Part shown: one piece after another, positions 28,702-38,044 of the stretch
Layout: every line of letters starts with the position of its first letter
Position numbering within the stretch: position 1 is the first letter of the stretch
Source of the DNA: Salinarimonas ramus
GTDB lineage: Bacteria > Pseudomonadota > Alphaproteobacteria > Rhizobiales > Beijerinckiaceae
Assembly (NCBI RefSeq): GCF_014645695.1
Contig: NZ_BMMF01000008.1
Coordinates: 62,001-126,000, forward strand
Direction of reading: 5' to 3'
DNA length: 64,000 bases
The notes under the pieces: generated by a model
What the model was told of the DNA's origin: nothing
Database searches by the model: none
What the model saw: only the letters and a program-made list of their open reading frames with translations
Position numbers and translations under genes: made by a program

Positions 28702-30138
28702 ATGCAGTTCATCGGGCTCGATCTCGGCACGTCCGGGCTCAAGGGCGTCCTCGTCGACGAGACGCAGGCGGTCCTCGCCGAGGCGACGGCGCCGCTCGCG
28801 GTCTCGCGCCCGCACGAGGGCTGGTCGGAGCAGAACCCCACCGACTGGCTCGCGGCGGCGGAGAGCGTCATGGACGCGCTCGCGCGCCACGGCCTCTCGG
28901 ACGTGCGCGGCATCGGGCTCTCGGGCCAGATGCACGGCGCGACCCTGCTCGACGCCGCCGACGAGGTGCTGCGCCCCTCGATCCTGTGGAACGACACGCG
29001 CGCCCACGCCGAGGCGGCCGCGCTCGACGCGGATCCGCGCTTTCGTGCGCTGACGGGCAACATCGTCTTTCCCGGCTTCACCGCACCCAAGCTCGCCTGG
29101 GTGGCGCGCCACGAGCCGAAGCTCTTCGAGCGGGTGGCGAAGGTCCTCCTGCCGAAGGACTACCTGCGCCTCTGGCTCACGGGCGAGCACGTGGCCGAGA
29201 TGTCGGATGCCGCCGGCACGAGCTGGCTCGACACCGGGCGGCGGGACTGGTCGGACGATCTGCTTTCCGCGACGAACCTCTCGCGCGCGCACATGCCCCG
29301 CCTCGTCGAGGGCTCGGAGGTCTCCGGGCGGCTGCGCCCCGCGCTCGCGGCCCGCTGGGGGCTCGGCGAGGGCGTCGTCGTCGCCGGCGGCGGCGGGGAC
29401 AACGCGGCCTCGGGCATCGGCGCGGGCGTGGTGAAGGCCGGCGAGGCCTTCGTCTCGCTCGGCACGTCCGGCGTGCTCTTCGCCGCGGCGGAGGGCTACG
29501 CGCCGGCGCCCGAGACGGCGGTCCACACCTTCTGCCACGCGCTGCCCGACGCCTGGCACCAGATGGGCGTCATCCTCGCGGCCACCGACGCGCTCAATTG
29601 GTACGCCCGCCTCGTCGGCACCGACGCGGCGGAGCTGACCGGCGGCCTCGGACGCCTTCGCGCGCCCGGCCGCACGCTGTTCCTGCCCTATCTCGGCGGC
29701 GAGCGCACGCCCCTCAACGACGCCGGCATCCGCGGCGCCTTCCTCGGCCTCGAGCACGAGACCGATCGCGAGGCCGGCACCCGCGCCGTCCTCGACGGCG
29801 TCGCCTTCGCCCTGCGCGATTGCCGCGACGCGCTCGCGGCGACGGGCACGCGCATCGACCGGCTGATCGCGCTCGGCGGCGGCAGCCGCTCCGAGACCTG
29901 GCTGTCGGCCATCGCCACCGCGCTGGACGTGCCCGTCGACGTCCCCGCCGCCGGCGATTTCGGTGCGGCCTTCGGCGCCGCGCGCCTCGCGATCATGGCC
30001 GCGACCGGCGCCGGCGCCGAGATCGCCACCCCTCCGCCGATCGCCCGGCGCATCGCACCGGACGCCGATCTCACCACCGCCTACGACGACGCGCATGCGC
30101 GCTACCGCGCCGCCGCGCGAGCCATCGGGAGCTTCTGA
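28702..30138 (+). CDS. xylB: Xylulokinase
   Basis: A 478-residue FGGY kinase that phosphorylates D-xylulose to D-xylulose 5-phosphate. The N-terminal [15 protein letters not shown] is the phosphate loop, [11 protein letters not shown] is the xylulokinase-specific signature, and the catalytic Asp lies in [14 protein letters not shown]. The C-terminal [17 protein letters not shown] completes the ATP site. It begins 37 bases after xylG, and its stop overlaps the xylA start by one base. Confidence 0.95.
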   Translation: MQFIGLDLGTSGLKGVLVDETQAVLAEATAPLAVSRPHEGWSEQNPTDWLAAAESVMDALARHGLSDVRGIGLSGQMHGATLLDAADEVLRPSILWNDTRAHAEAAALDADPRFRALTGNIVFPGFTAPKLAWVARHEPKLFERVAKVLLPKDYLRLWLTGEHVAEMSDAAGTSWLDTGRRDWSDDLLSATNLSRAHMPRLVEGSEVSGRLRPALAARWGLGEGVVVAGGGGDNAASGIGAGVVKAGEAFVSLGTSGVLFAAAEGYAPAPETAVHTFCHALPDAWHQMGVILAATDALNWYARLVGTDAAELTGGLGRLRAPGRTLFLPYLGGERTPLNDAGIRGAFLGLEHETDREAGTRAVLDGVAFALRDCRDALAATGTRIDRLIALGGGSRSETWLSAIATALDVPVDVPAAGDFGAAFGAARLAIMAATGAGAEIATPPPIARRIAPDADLTTAYDDAHARYRAAARAIGSF

Positions 30139-31439
30139 TGACCGACTTCTTCTCCGGGATCGACAAGGTCCGCTATGCCGGCCCCGACAGCGACGCGGAG
30201 CTCGCCTTCCGCTGGTACGACCCCGAGCGGGTCGTCATGGGCAAGCGGCTCGAGGAGCACCTGCGCTTCGCGGTGGCCTATTGGCACTCCTTCGCCTGGC
30301 CGGGCGGAGACCCGTTCGGCGGCCAGACCTTCGAGCGGCCGTGGTTCGCGGACGACATGAAGGCCGCCAAGCTCAAGGCCGACGTCGCCTTCGAGCTGTT
30401 CGAGATCCTGGACGCGCCCTTCTTCTGCTTCCACGACGCGGACGTCCGCCCCGAGGGCGCGACCTTCGCCGAGAGCCGGCGCAATCTCGAGGAGATCGTC
30501 GATTACTTCGCCGGCAAAATGGAGAGCTCGAAGACGAAGCTGCTCTGGGGCACGGCGAACCTGTTCTCCCACCGCCGGTGGATGGCGGGCGCCGCGACGA
30601 ACCCCGATCCGGACGTCTTCGCCTATGCGGCGGCGACGGTGAAGTCCTGCATGGACGCGACCCACAAGCTCGGCGGGCAGAACTACGTGCTCTGGGGCGG
30701 GCGCGAAGGCTACGAGACGCTGCTCAACACCGATCTCGGCCGCGAGAGCGAGCAGGCCGGGCGCTTCCTCTCGATGGTCGTCGAGTACAAGCACAAGATC
30801 GGTTTTCCGGGCACGATCCTCATCGAGCCCAAGCCCCAGGAGCCGACGAAGCACCAGTACGACTACGACGTCGCGACGGTCTACGGCTTCCTCAAGCGCT
30901 TCGGGCTCGAGAACGAGGTGAAGGTCAACATCGAGCAGGGCCACGCCATCCTCGCCGGGCACTCGTTCGAGCACGAGATCGCACTCGCGGCATCGCTCGG
31001 CATCTTCGGCTCGATCGACATGAACCGGAACGACTACCAGTCGGGCTGGGACACGGACCAGTTCCCCAACAACCACTCCGAAGTGGCGCTCGCCTATTAC
31101 GAGATCCTGCGCGCCGGCGGCTTCACCACGGGCGGCACGAATTTCGACGCGAAGCTGCGCCGCCAGTCGCTCGATCCCGTGGATCTCGTCGCGGCGCACG
31201 TGGGCGGCATGGACGTGTGCGCCCGCGGGCTGATCGCGGCGGCCGCGATGCTGGAGGACGGCGGGCTCGAGCGCATGCGCGCGGAGCGCTACGCCGGCTG
31301 GGACCGGCCCGATGCGAAGGCGATGCTGACCTCCGATCTCGCGTCCATCGCCGCCCGCGTCGAGGCCGAGAACCTCGACCCGCAGCCGCGCTCGGGCCGG
31401 CAGGAGCGCCTGGAGAATTGGGTCAACCGCTTCGTGTGA
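30138..31439 (+). CDS. xylA: Xylose isomerase
   Basis: A 433-residue class II xylose isomerase that converts D-xylose to D-xylulose with two divalent metals. The catalytic His and Asp are in [11 protein letters not shown]; metal ligands are in [34 protein letters not shown] and [17 protein letters not shown]. The N-terminal extension of about 40 residues marks the class II form. It overlaps xylB by one base (TGATG) and carries an AGGAG at its end that serves the next gene. Confidence 0.96.
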   Translation: MTDFFSGIDKVRYAGPDSDAELAFRWYDPERVVMGKRLEEHLRFAVAYWHSFAWPGGDPFGGQTFERPWFADDMKAAKLKADVAFELFEILDAPFFCFHDADVRPEGATFAESRRNLEEIVDYFAGKMESSKTKLLWGTANLFSHRRWMAGAATNPDPDVFAYAAATVKSCMDATHKLGGQNYVLWGGREGYETLLNTDLGRESEQAGRFLSMVVEYKHKIGFPGTILIEPKPQEPTKHQYDYDVATVYGFLKRFGLENEVKVNIEQGHAILAGHSFEHEIALAASLGIFGSIDMNRNDYQSGWDTDQFPNNHSEVALAYYEILRAGGFTTGGTNFDAKLRRQSLDPVDLVAAHVGGMDVCARGLIAAAAMLEDGGLERMRAERYAGWDRPDAKAMLTSDLASIAARVEAENLDPQPRSGRQERLENWVNRFV

Positions 31440-31450
31440 GGAGAAAGCGC

Positions 31451-33187
31451 ATGGACGAGGGGCGCGACGTCTTCTCCTTCCCTGTAGGGGAAGGTGGATC
31501 GGCGCGCAGCGCCGAGACGGATGGGGCACGCCGGAAGGCGTGCTCGGCGAAGCCGAACGAGCCGCGTGGCACGGGCAGGCGACGGACCCCACCCCTTGCT
31601 CGCTTCGCGAGCCTTACCCTCCCCTACAGGGAGGGACGGGCGCTCGCCCTGCCTCTCGCGATCCTCCTCCTCGCCCCCCTCCCCGCCCAGGCCGGCGAGC
31701 CGGTCTTCGTCGACCGCGCCGGCGATCTCCCGGTCGTCCACGTCTACGACGGCGGGTGGGAGCATTTCGTCGGCGGCGGGGTGGCGGTGCTCGACTGCAA
31801 TGGGGATGAGAAGCCCGATCTCTACGTCGCCGGCGGCGCCAACCCGGCCGCCCTCCTCGTCAACGTGACCGAGGGTCCCGGCGCGCCGATCCGCTTCGTC
31901 GAAGGCGCGCAGGATGGCGCGCTCGGAGGCGATACCGGCGTCACCGGCGCCTACCCGCTCGACGTCGACGGGGACGGCGTCCTCGATCTCGCGGTGATGC
32001 GGGTGGGAGCGAACCGGCTCCTGAAGGGCGGGCCGGATTGCGGCTTCACCGATGCCACGGCACAATGGGGCTTCGACGCCGGCGAGCGCTGGTCCACCGC
32101 CTTCTCCGCCACCTGGGAGCCCGGGCGCGCGCGCCCGACGCTCGCCATCGGCAATTACGTCGACCGCAGCGACCCGAACGGCCCCTTCGAGGCCTGCGAC
32201 GTCAACGAGCTGCATCGCCCCGAGGGCGAGCTTTACGGCGCGCCCGTGCTGCTCGAGCCCGGCTTCTGCGCGCTCTCGATCCTGTTCTCGGACTGGAGCC
32301 GCAACGGCCGGCCGGAGCTTCGCGTCTCGAACGATCGCCACTACTACGTCCGCGGCGGCTACGAGCAGATGTGGCGTCTCGATCCGCTGGAGGAGCGCGT
32401 CGCCGCCGACGGCTGGCCGCGGATCTCGCTGTGGGGCATGGGGATCGCCAGCCGCGACGTCACCGGCGACGGCCTCTCGGAGGTCATGCTCACCTCCATG
32501 GGCGACCAGCTGATGAAGCTCAACCGCGGCGACGGCTACGAGAACGCACCCTATTCCATCGGCACCTACGCCCAGCGCCCCTTCCTCGGCGACGACGGGC
32601 GCCCCTCCACCGGCTGGCACGCCGAGTTCGGCGACGTCGACAACGACGGGCGTGCGGACCTCTTCATCGCCAAGGGCAACGTCGACCAGATGCCCTCGAA
32701 CGCCATGAAGGACCCCAACAACCTGCTCATGCAGACGCCGGAAGGGATCTTCGTGGAGCGCGCCGCGGAGGCGGGCGTCGCGACCACCGATCGCGCGCGC
32801 GGCGCCGCGCTCGCCGATCTCGACGGCGACGGGCGCCTCGACCTCGTCGTCGTCAACCGCCGCGCGCCCCTCGAGATCTGGCAGAACGCGACGCCCGAGA
32901 CCGGCGCCTGGCTCGCGGTGACGCCGCGCGAGGCAGGGCCGAACGTCTTCGCGGTCGGCGCCTTCGTCGAGGTGCGCACCGCGCGCGGCGTGCAGGTGCA
33001 GGAGATCACCGTCGGCGGCGGCCACGTGGGCGGCCGGGCGGGCCCGCTGCATTTCGGGCTCGGGCCGGCCGAGGCGGCCGAGCTGCGCGTGATCTGGCCC
33101 GACGGCACGGCCTCGGAATGGGTCGAGGCGCCGGTGGCGCGTCGTTTCGAGGCGATCCGCGACGGCGAGACGCTCGTCCTGCGCTGA
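31451..33187 (+). CDS. Secreted CRTAC1 family protein (FG-GAP/VCBS and ASPIC/UnbV)
   Basis: A 578-residue exported protein. It has calcium-binding FG-GAP/VCBS repeats with Asp-x-Asp-x-Asp-Gly loops (LDVDGDGVLDLAV, GDVDNDGRADLFIA, ADLDGDGRLDLVVV) and a C-terminal ASPIC/UnbV domain (GGGHVGGRAGPLHFGLG). ATG 31451 lies 11 bases after the xylA stop with AGGAG at 31438-31442, so it is the last gene of the xyl operon. Odd: the hydrophobic signal sequence (ALALPLAILLLAPLPAQA) begins only near residue 64, because a palindromic repeat element is read in frame between the start and the signal core. The function is unknown; such proteins are extracellular or periplasmic. Confidence 0.8.
   Translation: MDEGRDVFSFPVGEGGSARSAETDGARRKACSAKPNEPRGTGRRRTPPLARFASLTLPYREGRALALPLAILLLAPLPAQAGEPVFVDRAGDLPVVHVYDGGWEHFVGGGVAVLDCNGDEKPDLYVAGGANPAALLVNVTEGPGAPIRFVEGAQDGALGGDTGVTGAYPLDVDGDGVLDLAVMRVGANRLLKGGPDCGFTDATAQWGFDAGERWSTAFSATWEPGRARPTLAIGNYVDRSDPNGPFEACDVNELHRPEGELYGAPVLLEPGFCALSILFSDWSRNGRPELRVSNDRHYYVRGGYEQMWRLDPLEERVAADGWPRISLWGMGIASRDVTGDGLSEVMLTSMGDQLMKLNRGDGYENAPYSIGTYAQRPFLGDDGRPSTGWHAEFGDVDNDGRADLFIAKGNVDQMPSNAMKDPNNLLMQTPEGIFVERAAEAGVATTDRARGAALADLDGDGRLDLVVVNRRAPLEIWQNATPETGAWLAVTPREAGPNVFAVGAFVEVRTARGVQVQEITVGGGHVGGRAGPLHFGLGPAEAAELRVIWPDGTASEWVEAPVARRFEAIRDGETLVLR
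31471..31636. repeat. Palindromic repeat element inserted in frame in a coding region
   Basis: A roughly 166-base element bounded by an imperfect inverted repeat (core CCCTGTAGGGGA at the left, its complement TCCCCTACAGGG at the right). Inside are perfect hairpins: GCACGCC-GGAA-GGCGTGC (31526-31543), TCGGC-GAA-GCCGA (31544-31556) and GCTCGC-TTC-GCGAGC (31598-31612). The layout resembles the dispersed intergenic palindromic elements common in alphaproteobacterial genomes. Here it is open in the frame of the CRTAC1 gene and adds about 55 residues ahead of the signal peptide. I see no second copy in the window. Confidence 0.75.
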
Positions 33188-33207
33188 GCGAGAGGCCGAG
33201 CGCGGCG

Positions 33208-34227
33208 TCAGCGCGCCGCGGCGATGCGGCGGCGCACGTCGACGATCACGCGCGCGCCCTCCCCGCGCTCGACGTGGATGGCGCCGCCGAGCTGGCGCAG
33301 CAGGCCGCGCACGAGGCCGAGACCGGAGGAGCGTCGGCCCGTCTCCGGCAGATCGAAGCCGAAGCCCCCGTCCGCCACGGCCAGGCGCAGCTCGTCGCCC
33401 CGCGAGCGCAGGTCGAGCGCCAGCGCGGCGGCGTGGTCCGGCCCGTATTTCAGAGCGTTGGCGACGAGCTCGTTGAGGATCACGGCGAGCGGCGCGGCGA
33501 TGTCGTTCTCCACCTCGCTGTCGTCGCCCGCGATATCGGGGACGACGCTCGAGCCGTGGGCGGCGAGGACGGCGTTGCCGACGACCTCGAGGAAGCGCCG
33601 CGCCGGCAGCCCGCGCAGGTCGTCGGCATGGTAGAGCATCTGCTGCACGGCGCCCACCGCCACGAGCCGGCGCTCGGCGGCGGCGAGCGCCTCGCGCGCC
33701 TCGGGATGATCGACCCCGCGCCGGGCCGTCGCCACCGTGCCCACGAGCATCTGCACATTGTTCTTCACGCGATGATGGAGCTCGCGCATCAGGAGCTCGC
33801 GCTCGGCGAGGGATTCGCGCAGGCGCGCCTCGACGTGCCGGCGCTGGCGGACCTCCGCGTCGAGCTCCTCGAGCTTGGCCTGGAGCACGCCGAAACGGTC
33901 GAGCTCGCGCAGCGCGAGGCGCAGCATGACGAGCGCCGGCTCGCCCGCGTGACCCGGCACGACGAGGTTCGCGAAGGCCTTGACGCGCCCGCGCTCCGGC
34001 AGGACGACGCCGCCGACGAGAGGCTTCGTCGCGCCCTCGGCCCGGGCGAGGAGGCCCGCGAGCGAGCCCGCCGCCGCCGCGCCGATCACGTCTGCGAGCG
34101 TCGCGCCCGCCCCGAGCTCGTCGCGCGCGGCCCCGTTCGCGAACGCGATCGCGCCGTCGCGGGAGAGGACGAGAACCGGCTCGATGAGGGCGTCGAGGGC
34201 GACGCGGGTCTCACGGGAGGGGCGCAT
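33208..34227 (-). CDS. Sensor histidine kinase, HisKA_2/HWE type, cytosolic
   Basis: About 339 residues. An N-terminal PAS-like domain (about 8-105, [21 protein letters not shown]) is followed by a coiled linker, the HisKA_2 phosphoacceptor helix [11 protein letters not shown] (His near 151) and an ATPase domain with [13 protein letters not shown] and [14 protein letters not shown]. It has no membrane segment, so it senses a cytoplasmic cue. ATG 34227 is preferred over GTG 34233. The start overlaps the end of the metOD1-domain gene upstream, so the two are made together. No response regulator gene is adjacent; kinases of this type often signal to PhyR-like or single-domain receivers elsewhere. 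Confidence 0.86.
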   Translation of the reverse strand: MRPSRETRVALDALIEPVLVLSRDGAIAFANGAARDELGAGATLADVIGAAAAGSLAGLLARAEGATKPLVGGVVLPERGRVKAFANLVVPGHAGEPALVMLRLALRELDRFGVLQAKLEELDAEVRQRRHVEARLRESLAERELLMRELHHRVKNNVQMLVGTVATARRGVDHPEAREALAAAERRLVAVGAVQQMLYHADDLRGLPARRFLEVVGNAVLAAHGSSVVPDIAGDDSEVENDIAAPLAVILNELVANALKYGPDHAAALALDLRSRGDELRLAVADGGFGFDLPETGRRSSGLGLVRGLLRQLGGAIHVERGEGARVIVDVRRRIAAAR

Positions 34228-34765
34228 CGCCACGCCTGAAATATTCGCGCGTGTCGGAGCCGGCGGCGTCCGAGGGGCGAAGATGGATCGTCACCCGGCA
34301 TCCCGGTGCGCCCAGCGCGATGGTCTCGTCGAGGGAGACCGCGGCATAGCCGAGGTTCTGCGCCGCGAGATGGCCGAAGACGTTCGAGGTCATCATGCAC
34401 AGCGAGGGCCTGTCGCGGACCATGTCGCCGAACGGGCAGGCCCGGTTGCCCAGCACGATGCGGTCCTCGCTCTCCTCGATCACGTAGAAGTCGCCCTCGA
34501 TTCGGCGCTTCAGGTCGACGAGAGCGGCGGCCACCTGCTCGCGATCGAGGCGCTCGACGGCGAGCGCGCGGCGATACTCGCCGTCGAGCCGCTCGCCCAT
34601 GGCGGCGCCGACCACGCTGATGTAGCCGGACGCCTCCTCCAGGCCGACGACGTCCTCGAGCGTGCCGGAGAGCTCGCGCAGGAGCCGGCGCATGAAGACG
34701 TCGCGGTCGAGCGGGATCTCCGTCTCGGCCGCGCTCCTCTCGTCGGACGCCACCCGCGTCGTCAT
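34211..34765 (-). CDS. Methanogen output domain 1 (metOD1)-like protein
   Basis: About 184 residues. The C-terminal half has the metOD1 pattern: [19 protein letters not shown], then [25 protein letters not shown], with conserved cysteines in CPFG, SLC and PGC. The N-terminal helical part ([18 protein letters not shown]) resembles the helical lead of these proteins. Three conserved Cys suggest metal or redox binding; this is inference. ATG 34765 was chosen over the adjacent ATG 34768 because GGGAG is better spaced. It overlaps the kinase gene and probably supplies its input signal. Confidence 0.72.
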   Translation of the reverse strand: MTTRVASDERSAAETEIPLDRDVFMRRLLRELSGTLEDVVGLEEASGYISVVGAAMGERLDGEYRRALAVERLDREQVAAALVDLKRRIEGDFYVIEESEDRIVLGNRACPFGDMVRDRPSLCMMTSNVFGHLAAQNLGYAAVSLDETIALGAPGCRVTIHLRPSDAAGSDTREYFRRGDAPLP

Positions 34766-34884
34766 CATGCACTCCCTCGGCGTCTTAATTTCGCTGGAGA
34801 ACATAACGCGGAGAGTGGCGGCGTGGTGCACCGCGCGCAAAATAAAGTTTTGTGAAGAGAACGTGCGGTCGAGGCGGTGCGCCC

Positions 34885-36114
34885 TCACGCCCTCCCGGTC
34901 GCGGCGGGATGGGCGAGCGCGCGCACGACGCCGCGCAATTCGGCGAGGCCGCGCATGCGCCCGGCGATCGGGTAGCCGGGCTGCGCGCCGCGTCCGATGT
35001 CGGTGAGAATGTCGTGCCCGTGATCGGGCCGGAACGGGATCTCGGCATCCCCGCGCCCGGCCGCGCGCCGGGCCGCCTCCTCGTCGAGCGCGGCGGCGAC
35101 GAGGGCGACCATGTCGACGTCGCCGTCGAGGTGCTCGCTCTCATGGAACGAGCCGCGCACCGAGCCGCTTGCGGCGTCGCTCTCGCGCCGGACGTTGCGC
35201 AGGTGCAGGAAATGAACCCGCCCGCCGAGCCGGCGCATGATCCCGGGCACGTCGTTGTCGCGGCGCGCGCCGAGCGAGCCCGAGCAGAGCGTCATGCCGT
35301 TGGCGGGCGAATCGACAGCGTCGAGCACGCGGCGGAAATCGTCCTCGGTGGAGAGGATGCGCGGCAGGCCGAGCAGCGGGAAGGGCGGATCGTCCGGGTG
35401 GCAGCACAGGCGCATGCCGAGCCGCTCGGCGGCGGGCGTCACCATCTCCAGGAAGGCGACGAGATTCGCCCGCAGCCGGTCCGGGCCGATGGCGGCGTAG
35501 CGCTCGAGATGGGCGCGCACGTCGGCGAGGCCCATGGTCTCGGCGTCGCCCGGGAGCCCGGCGGTGACGGCCTGCGCGACGGCGCGGCGCGTCTCCTCCG
35601 GCATCGCCGCGTGTCGCGCGGCCGCGGCCTCGCGATCGGCATCGGAATAGTCGTCGTGCGCGCCGGGGCGCTCGAGCACGTGGAGGTCGAAGGCGACGAA
35701 GTCGATCCAGTCGAAGCGCAGGCACGTGCCGCCGTGGGGGAGCGGGTGGTGCAGGGCCGTGCGCGTCCAGTCGAGGACCGGCATGAAATTGTAGCACACG
35801 ACCCGGATGCCGGCATCGGCCAGGTGCCCGAGGCTCGTGGTCCAAGCCTCCACGTGGGCGCGCCATTCGCCGGACTGGCGCTTGACGTCCTCGGAGACGG
35901 GCAGGCTCTCCACCACCTCCCAGGCGAGGCCCGAGGGCCCGCCGTCGCGGCGCGTGGCGATCTCGCGCTGGCGCCGCGCGATCTCGCCCGGCGTCCAGAC
36001 GGCGCCCGGCCGGACGTGGTGGAGCGCGCTCACCACGCCCTCCACCCCCGATTGGAGCATGTCGTCGATCGTCGCGACGTCGCGGGGACCGAACCAGCGC
36101 CAAGTCTGCCTCAT
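34885..36114 (-). CDS. uxuA: Mannonate dehydratase
   Basis: A 409-residue enzyme that dehydrates D-mannonate to 2-keto-3-deoxygluconate in hexuronate breakdown. The N-terminal [22 protein letters not shown] is diagnostic, as are [16 protein letters not shown], the metal ligands in [18 protein letters not shown] and CSGSLG, and [14 protein letters not shown]. The start ATG is the last of three ATGs in a 14-base tandem repeat, each unit providing a GAGG eight bases before the next ATG. It lies downstream of a TRAP importer on the same strand. Confidence 0.95.
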   Translation of the reverse strand: MRQTWRWFGPRDVATIDDMLQSGVEGVVSALHHVRPGAVWTPGEIARRQREIATRRDGGPSGLAWEVVESLPVSEDVKRQSGEWRAHVEAWTTSLGHLADAGIRVVCYNFMPVLDWTRTALHHPLPHGGTCLRFDWIDFVAFDLHVLERPGAHDDYSDADREAAAARHAAMPEETRRAVAQAVTAGLPGDAETMGLADVRAHLERYAAIGPDRLRANLVAFLEMVTPAAERLGMRLCCHPDDPPFPLLGLPRILSTEDDFRRVLDAVDSPANGMTLCSGSLGARRDNDVPGIMRRLGGRVHFLHLRNVRRESDAASGSVRGSFHESEHLDGDVDMVALVAAALDEEAARRAAGRGDAEIPFRPDHGHDILTDIGRGAQPGYPIAGRMRGLAELRGVVRALAHPAATGRA

Positions 36115-36142
36115 CGAGTCTGCCTCATCGAGTCTGCCTCAT
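36103..36142. repeat. 14-bp tandem repeat carrying the uxuA start
   Basis: The unit AGTCTGCCTCATCG is present 2.86 times (36103-36142). On the minus strand each unit reads ATGAGGCAGACTCG and so contains an ATG and, via GAGG, a ribosome site for the next ATG. The first two ATGs (36142 and 36128) encode five-residue peptides MRQTR that stop on a TGA overlapping the next ATG; the third (36114) starts uxuA. Confidence 0.85.
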
Positions 36143-36176
36143 GGTGTTCGTCTCGTCGTTCTTGGCGCTCTGGCGC

Positions 36177-37457
36177 TCATTGGAAGGCGATGCGCGGCAG
36201 GAAGAGGACGAGGTCCGGGAAGGCCAGGAGCACGACGACGAGGGCGAGGATCGCCGCCACGAAGGGCGCGCTCTCGCGCACGTAGTCCTCGACCTTGCAG
36301 CCGAGCAGGCTGCAGACCGTGTACATCGCCACGCCCACCGGGGGCGTCATCGAGCCCAGCGTCACGATGGTCATCATCAGGATGCCGAAATGGACCGGGT
36401 CGAAGCCGACGCGCTCGACGATCGGCACGACGATGGGCGTGATCAGCAACACGATGATCGTGCTCTCGAAGAAGAGCCCCGCCACGAACAGCGAGACGAG
36501 GATCGTCGCGACGATGAGGTAGGGCTCGCTGATGCCCTCGAGCAGGAGCCGCGTGACGTCCTGGGGCACCTGCAGGAAGACGATGGCGTAGCCGATCATC
36601 CCCGACATCAGGATGATGAGCATGATGAGCCCGATGTCGGAGACCGCCCGCGCGAAGGCGCGCGCGATGGCCTGCGGGTTCATCGCCCTGTGCGCCAGGA
36701 CGCCGACGAGGATCGCGTAGACCACCGCGAAGGCGCCGACCTCGGAGGGCGTGAACACGCCGCCGCGGATCGAGACGACGAGGAGCACGGGAAACAGCAG
36801 CGCCCATTTCGCGTCCCACGCCGCGCGCCCGAAGCTGCGCCAGGTCGGCGGCGTGCTGTCGGCCACCGTGTAGCCGCGCTTCCTCGCGACGAGCCAGGCC
36901 GCGACCATGAGGAAGAGCATCATCAGGATGCCGGGCACGATCCCCGCGAGGAAGAGACGCCCGATGGAGACCTGGCCCACGTAGCCGTAGAGGATGAGCC
37001 CGATGCTCGGCGGGATCGTCGCGGTGATCAGCGAGGAGAGCGCGATCACCGCGGCCGAGTAGCCCTTCGAGTAGCCCTGCTCGATCATGCGGGGCCCGAG
37101 CACGCGCGCCTGCATCGCGGCGTCGGCCACGGCGGAGCCGGAGACGCCGCCCATGAGCGTCGAGAGGATGATCGAGACCTGCGCGAGGCCGCCGGCGATC
37201 CAGGCCACCGTGACGTGGGAGAACTTGAAGAGCCGCTCGGTGATGCCGCTCTCGTTCATCAGGTGCCCGGCCAGCACGAAGAACGGCACGGCGAGCAGCG
37301 GGAAGCTCTGCGACACCGCAGCGATCCGCTGCACGCCGATGGAGGTCGGCATGATGTCGGAGGTGAGGAAGAAGGTGAAGCCCGAGAGCCCGATGGCGAA
37401 GGCCACCGGCGCGCCGAGGAGGAGCAGGACGACGAAGACGCTGCCGATGAGGAGCAT
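36177..37457 (-). CDS. TRAP transporter large permease (DctM type)
   Basis: A 426-residue membrane protein with about twelve hydrophobic segments, the sodium-driven channel subunit of a TRAP importer. Family motifs include GVSGSAVADAAMQARVLGPRMIEQGYSKGY, SLITATIPPSIGLILYGYVGQVSIGRLFLAGIVPG and TLGSMTPPVGVAMYTVCSLLG. It follows the small permease by three bases. Gene order (binding protein, small permease, large permease, uxuA) points to uptake of a hexuronate or an aldonate such as mannonate. Confidence 0.93.
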   Translation of the reverse strand: MLLIGSVFVVLLLLGAPVAFAIGLSGFTFFLTSDIMPTSIGVQRIAAVSQSFPLLAVPFFVLAGHLMNESGITERLFKFSHVTVAWIAGGLAQVSIILSTLMGGVSGSAVADAAMQARVLGPRMIEQGYSKGYSAAVIALSSLITATIPPSIGLILYGYVGQVSIGRLFLAGIVPGILMMLFLMVAAWLVARKRGYTVADSTPPTWRSFGRAAWDAKWALLFPVLLVVSIRGGVFTPSEVGAFAVVYAILVGVLAHRAMNPQAIARAFARAVSDIGLIMLIILMSGMIGYAIVFLQVPQDVTRLLLEGISEPYLIVATILVSLFVAGLFFESTIIVLLITPIVVPIVERVGFDPVHFGILMMTIVTLGSMTPPVGVAMYTVCSLLGCKVEDYVRESAPFVAAILALVVVLLAFPDLVLFLPRIAFQ

Positions 37458-37460
37458 GGG

Positions 37461-37976
37461 TCAGGGCTCCTGCCGGGCGAGGGGCTCGGCGTCGATGCGG
37501 GAGAAGACGAGGAGCTCGCCCCGCGCCCGCTCGCGCCACGCCTCGACGGCATTGGCGAGGATGGCGAGGGTGAGGAAGAGGCAGCCCACCGGCACCGCGA
37601 TGGTGACGTAGGCGTAGGAGAGCCCGCTGTCGCCGAACAGCCGCTCGCGGTTGAGCAGCGTCAGCTTCGTGCCCTCTACCGCGATCACCGCCATGAAGGC
37701 GACGAACAGGACGGCGAGCGCGATCTCGATGACGAGACGCGCCCGCGGCGAGACGCGGCGCACCAGGAGATCGACGCCCAGATGCGCCCGCTCGCGCATG
37801 GCGCGCGAGGCCCCGACGAAGCACAGCCAGATGAAGAGCAGCTGCGCCAGGTCGACGGACCAGATCAACGGCCGGTCGAAGAAGCGCATCACCGCCGCCA
37901 CGAAGACGAGGACGACGATGATGCCGAGGAGGATCGAGCCGACGACGAGCTCGAGCCGCGCGAGGAGGTGCGACAT
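37461..37976 (-). CDS. TRAP transporter small permease (DctQ type)
   Basis: A 171-residue protein with four hydrophobic segments. The conserved FFDRPLIWSVDLAQLLFIWLCFVGASRAMRERAHLGVDLL is the DctQ signature. It pairs with the large permease encoded three bases downstream. It is separated from the binding-protein gene by a 68-base gap that contains a strong hairpin. Confidence 0.92.
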   Translation of the reverse strand: MSHLLARLELVVGSILLGIIVVLVFVAAVMRFFDRPLIWSVDLAQLLFIWLCFVGASRAMRERAHLGVDLLVRRVSPRARLVIEIALAVLFVAFMAVIAVEGTKLTLLNRERLFGDSGLSYAYVTIAVPVGCLFLTLAILANAVEAWRERARGELLVFSRIDAEPLARQEP

Positions 37977-38002
37977 GGCCGTTCAGGCTCCCGGAGGGAG
38001 GA

Positions 38003-38030
38003 GGCGGCGGCCGCGCGAGGGGCCGCCGCC
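38003..38030. other. Hairpin between TRAP binding protein and small permease
   Basis: A perfect 10-bp stem, GGCGGCGGCC (38003-38012) with GGCCGCCGCC (38021-38030), and an eight-base loop, lying 15 bases after the binding-protein stop on the minus strand. No T-tract follows. It probably protects or partly terminates the binding-protein message. Confidence 0.6.
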
Positions 38031-38044
38031 GCGGGAGGGGCGGC

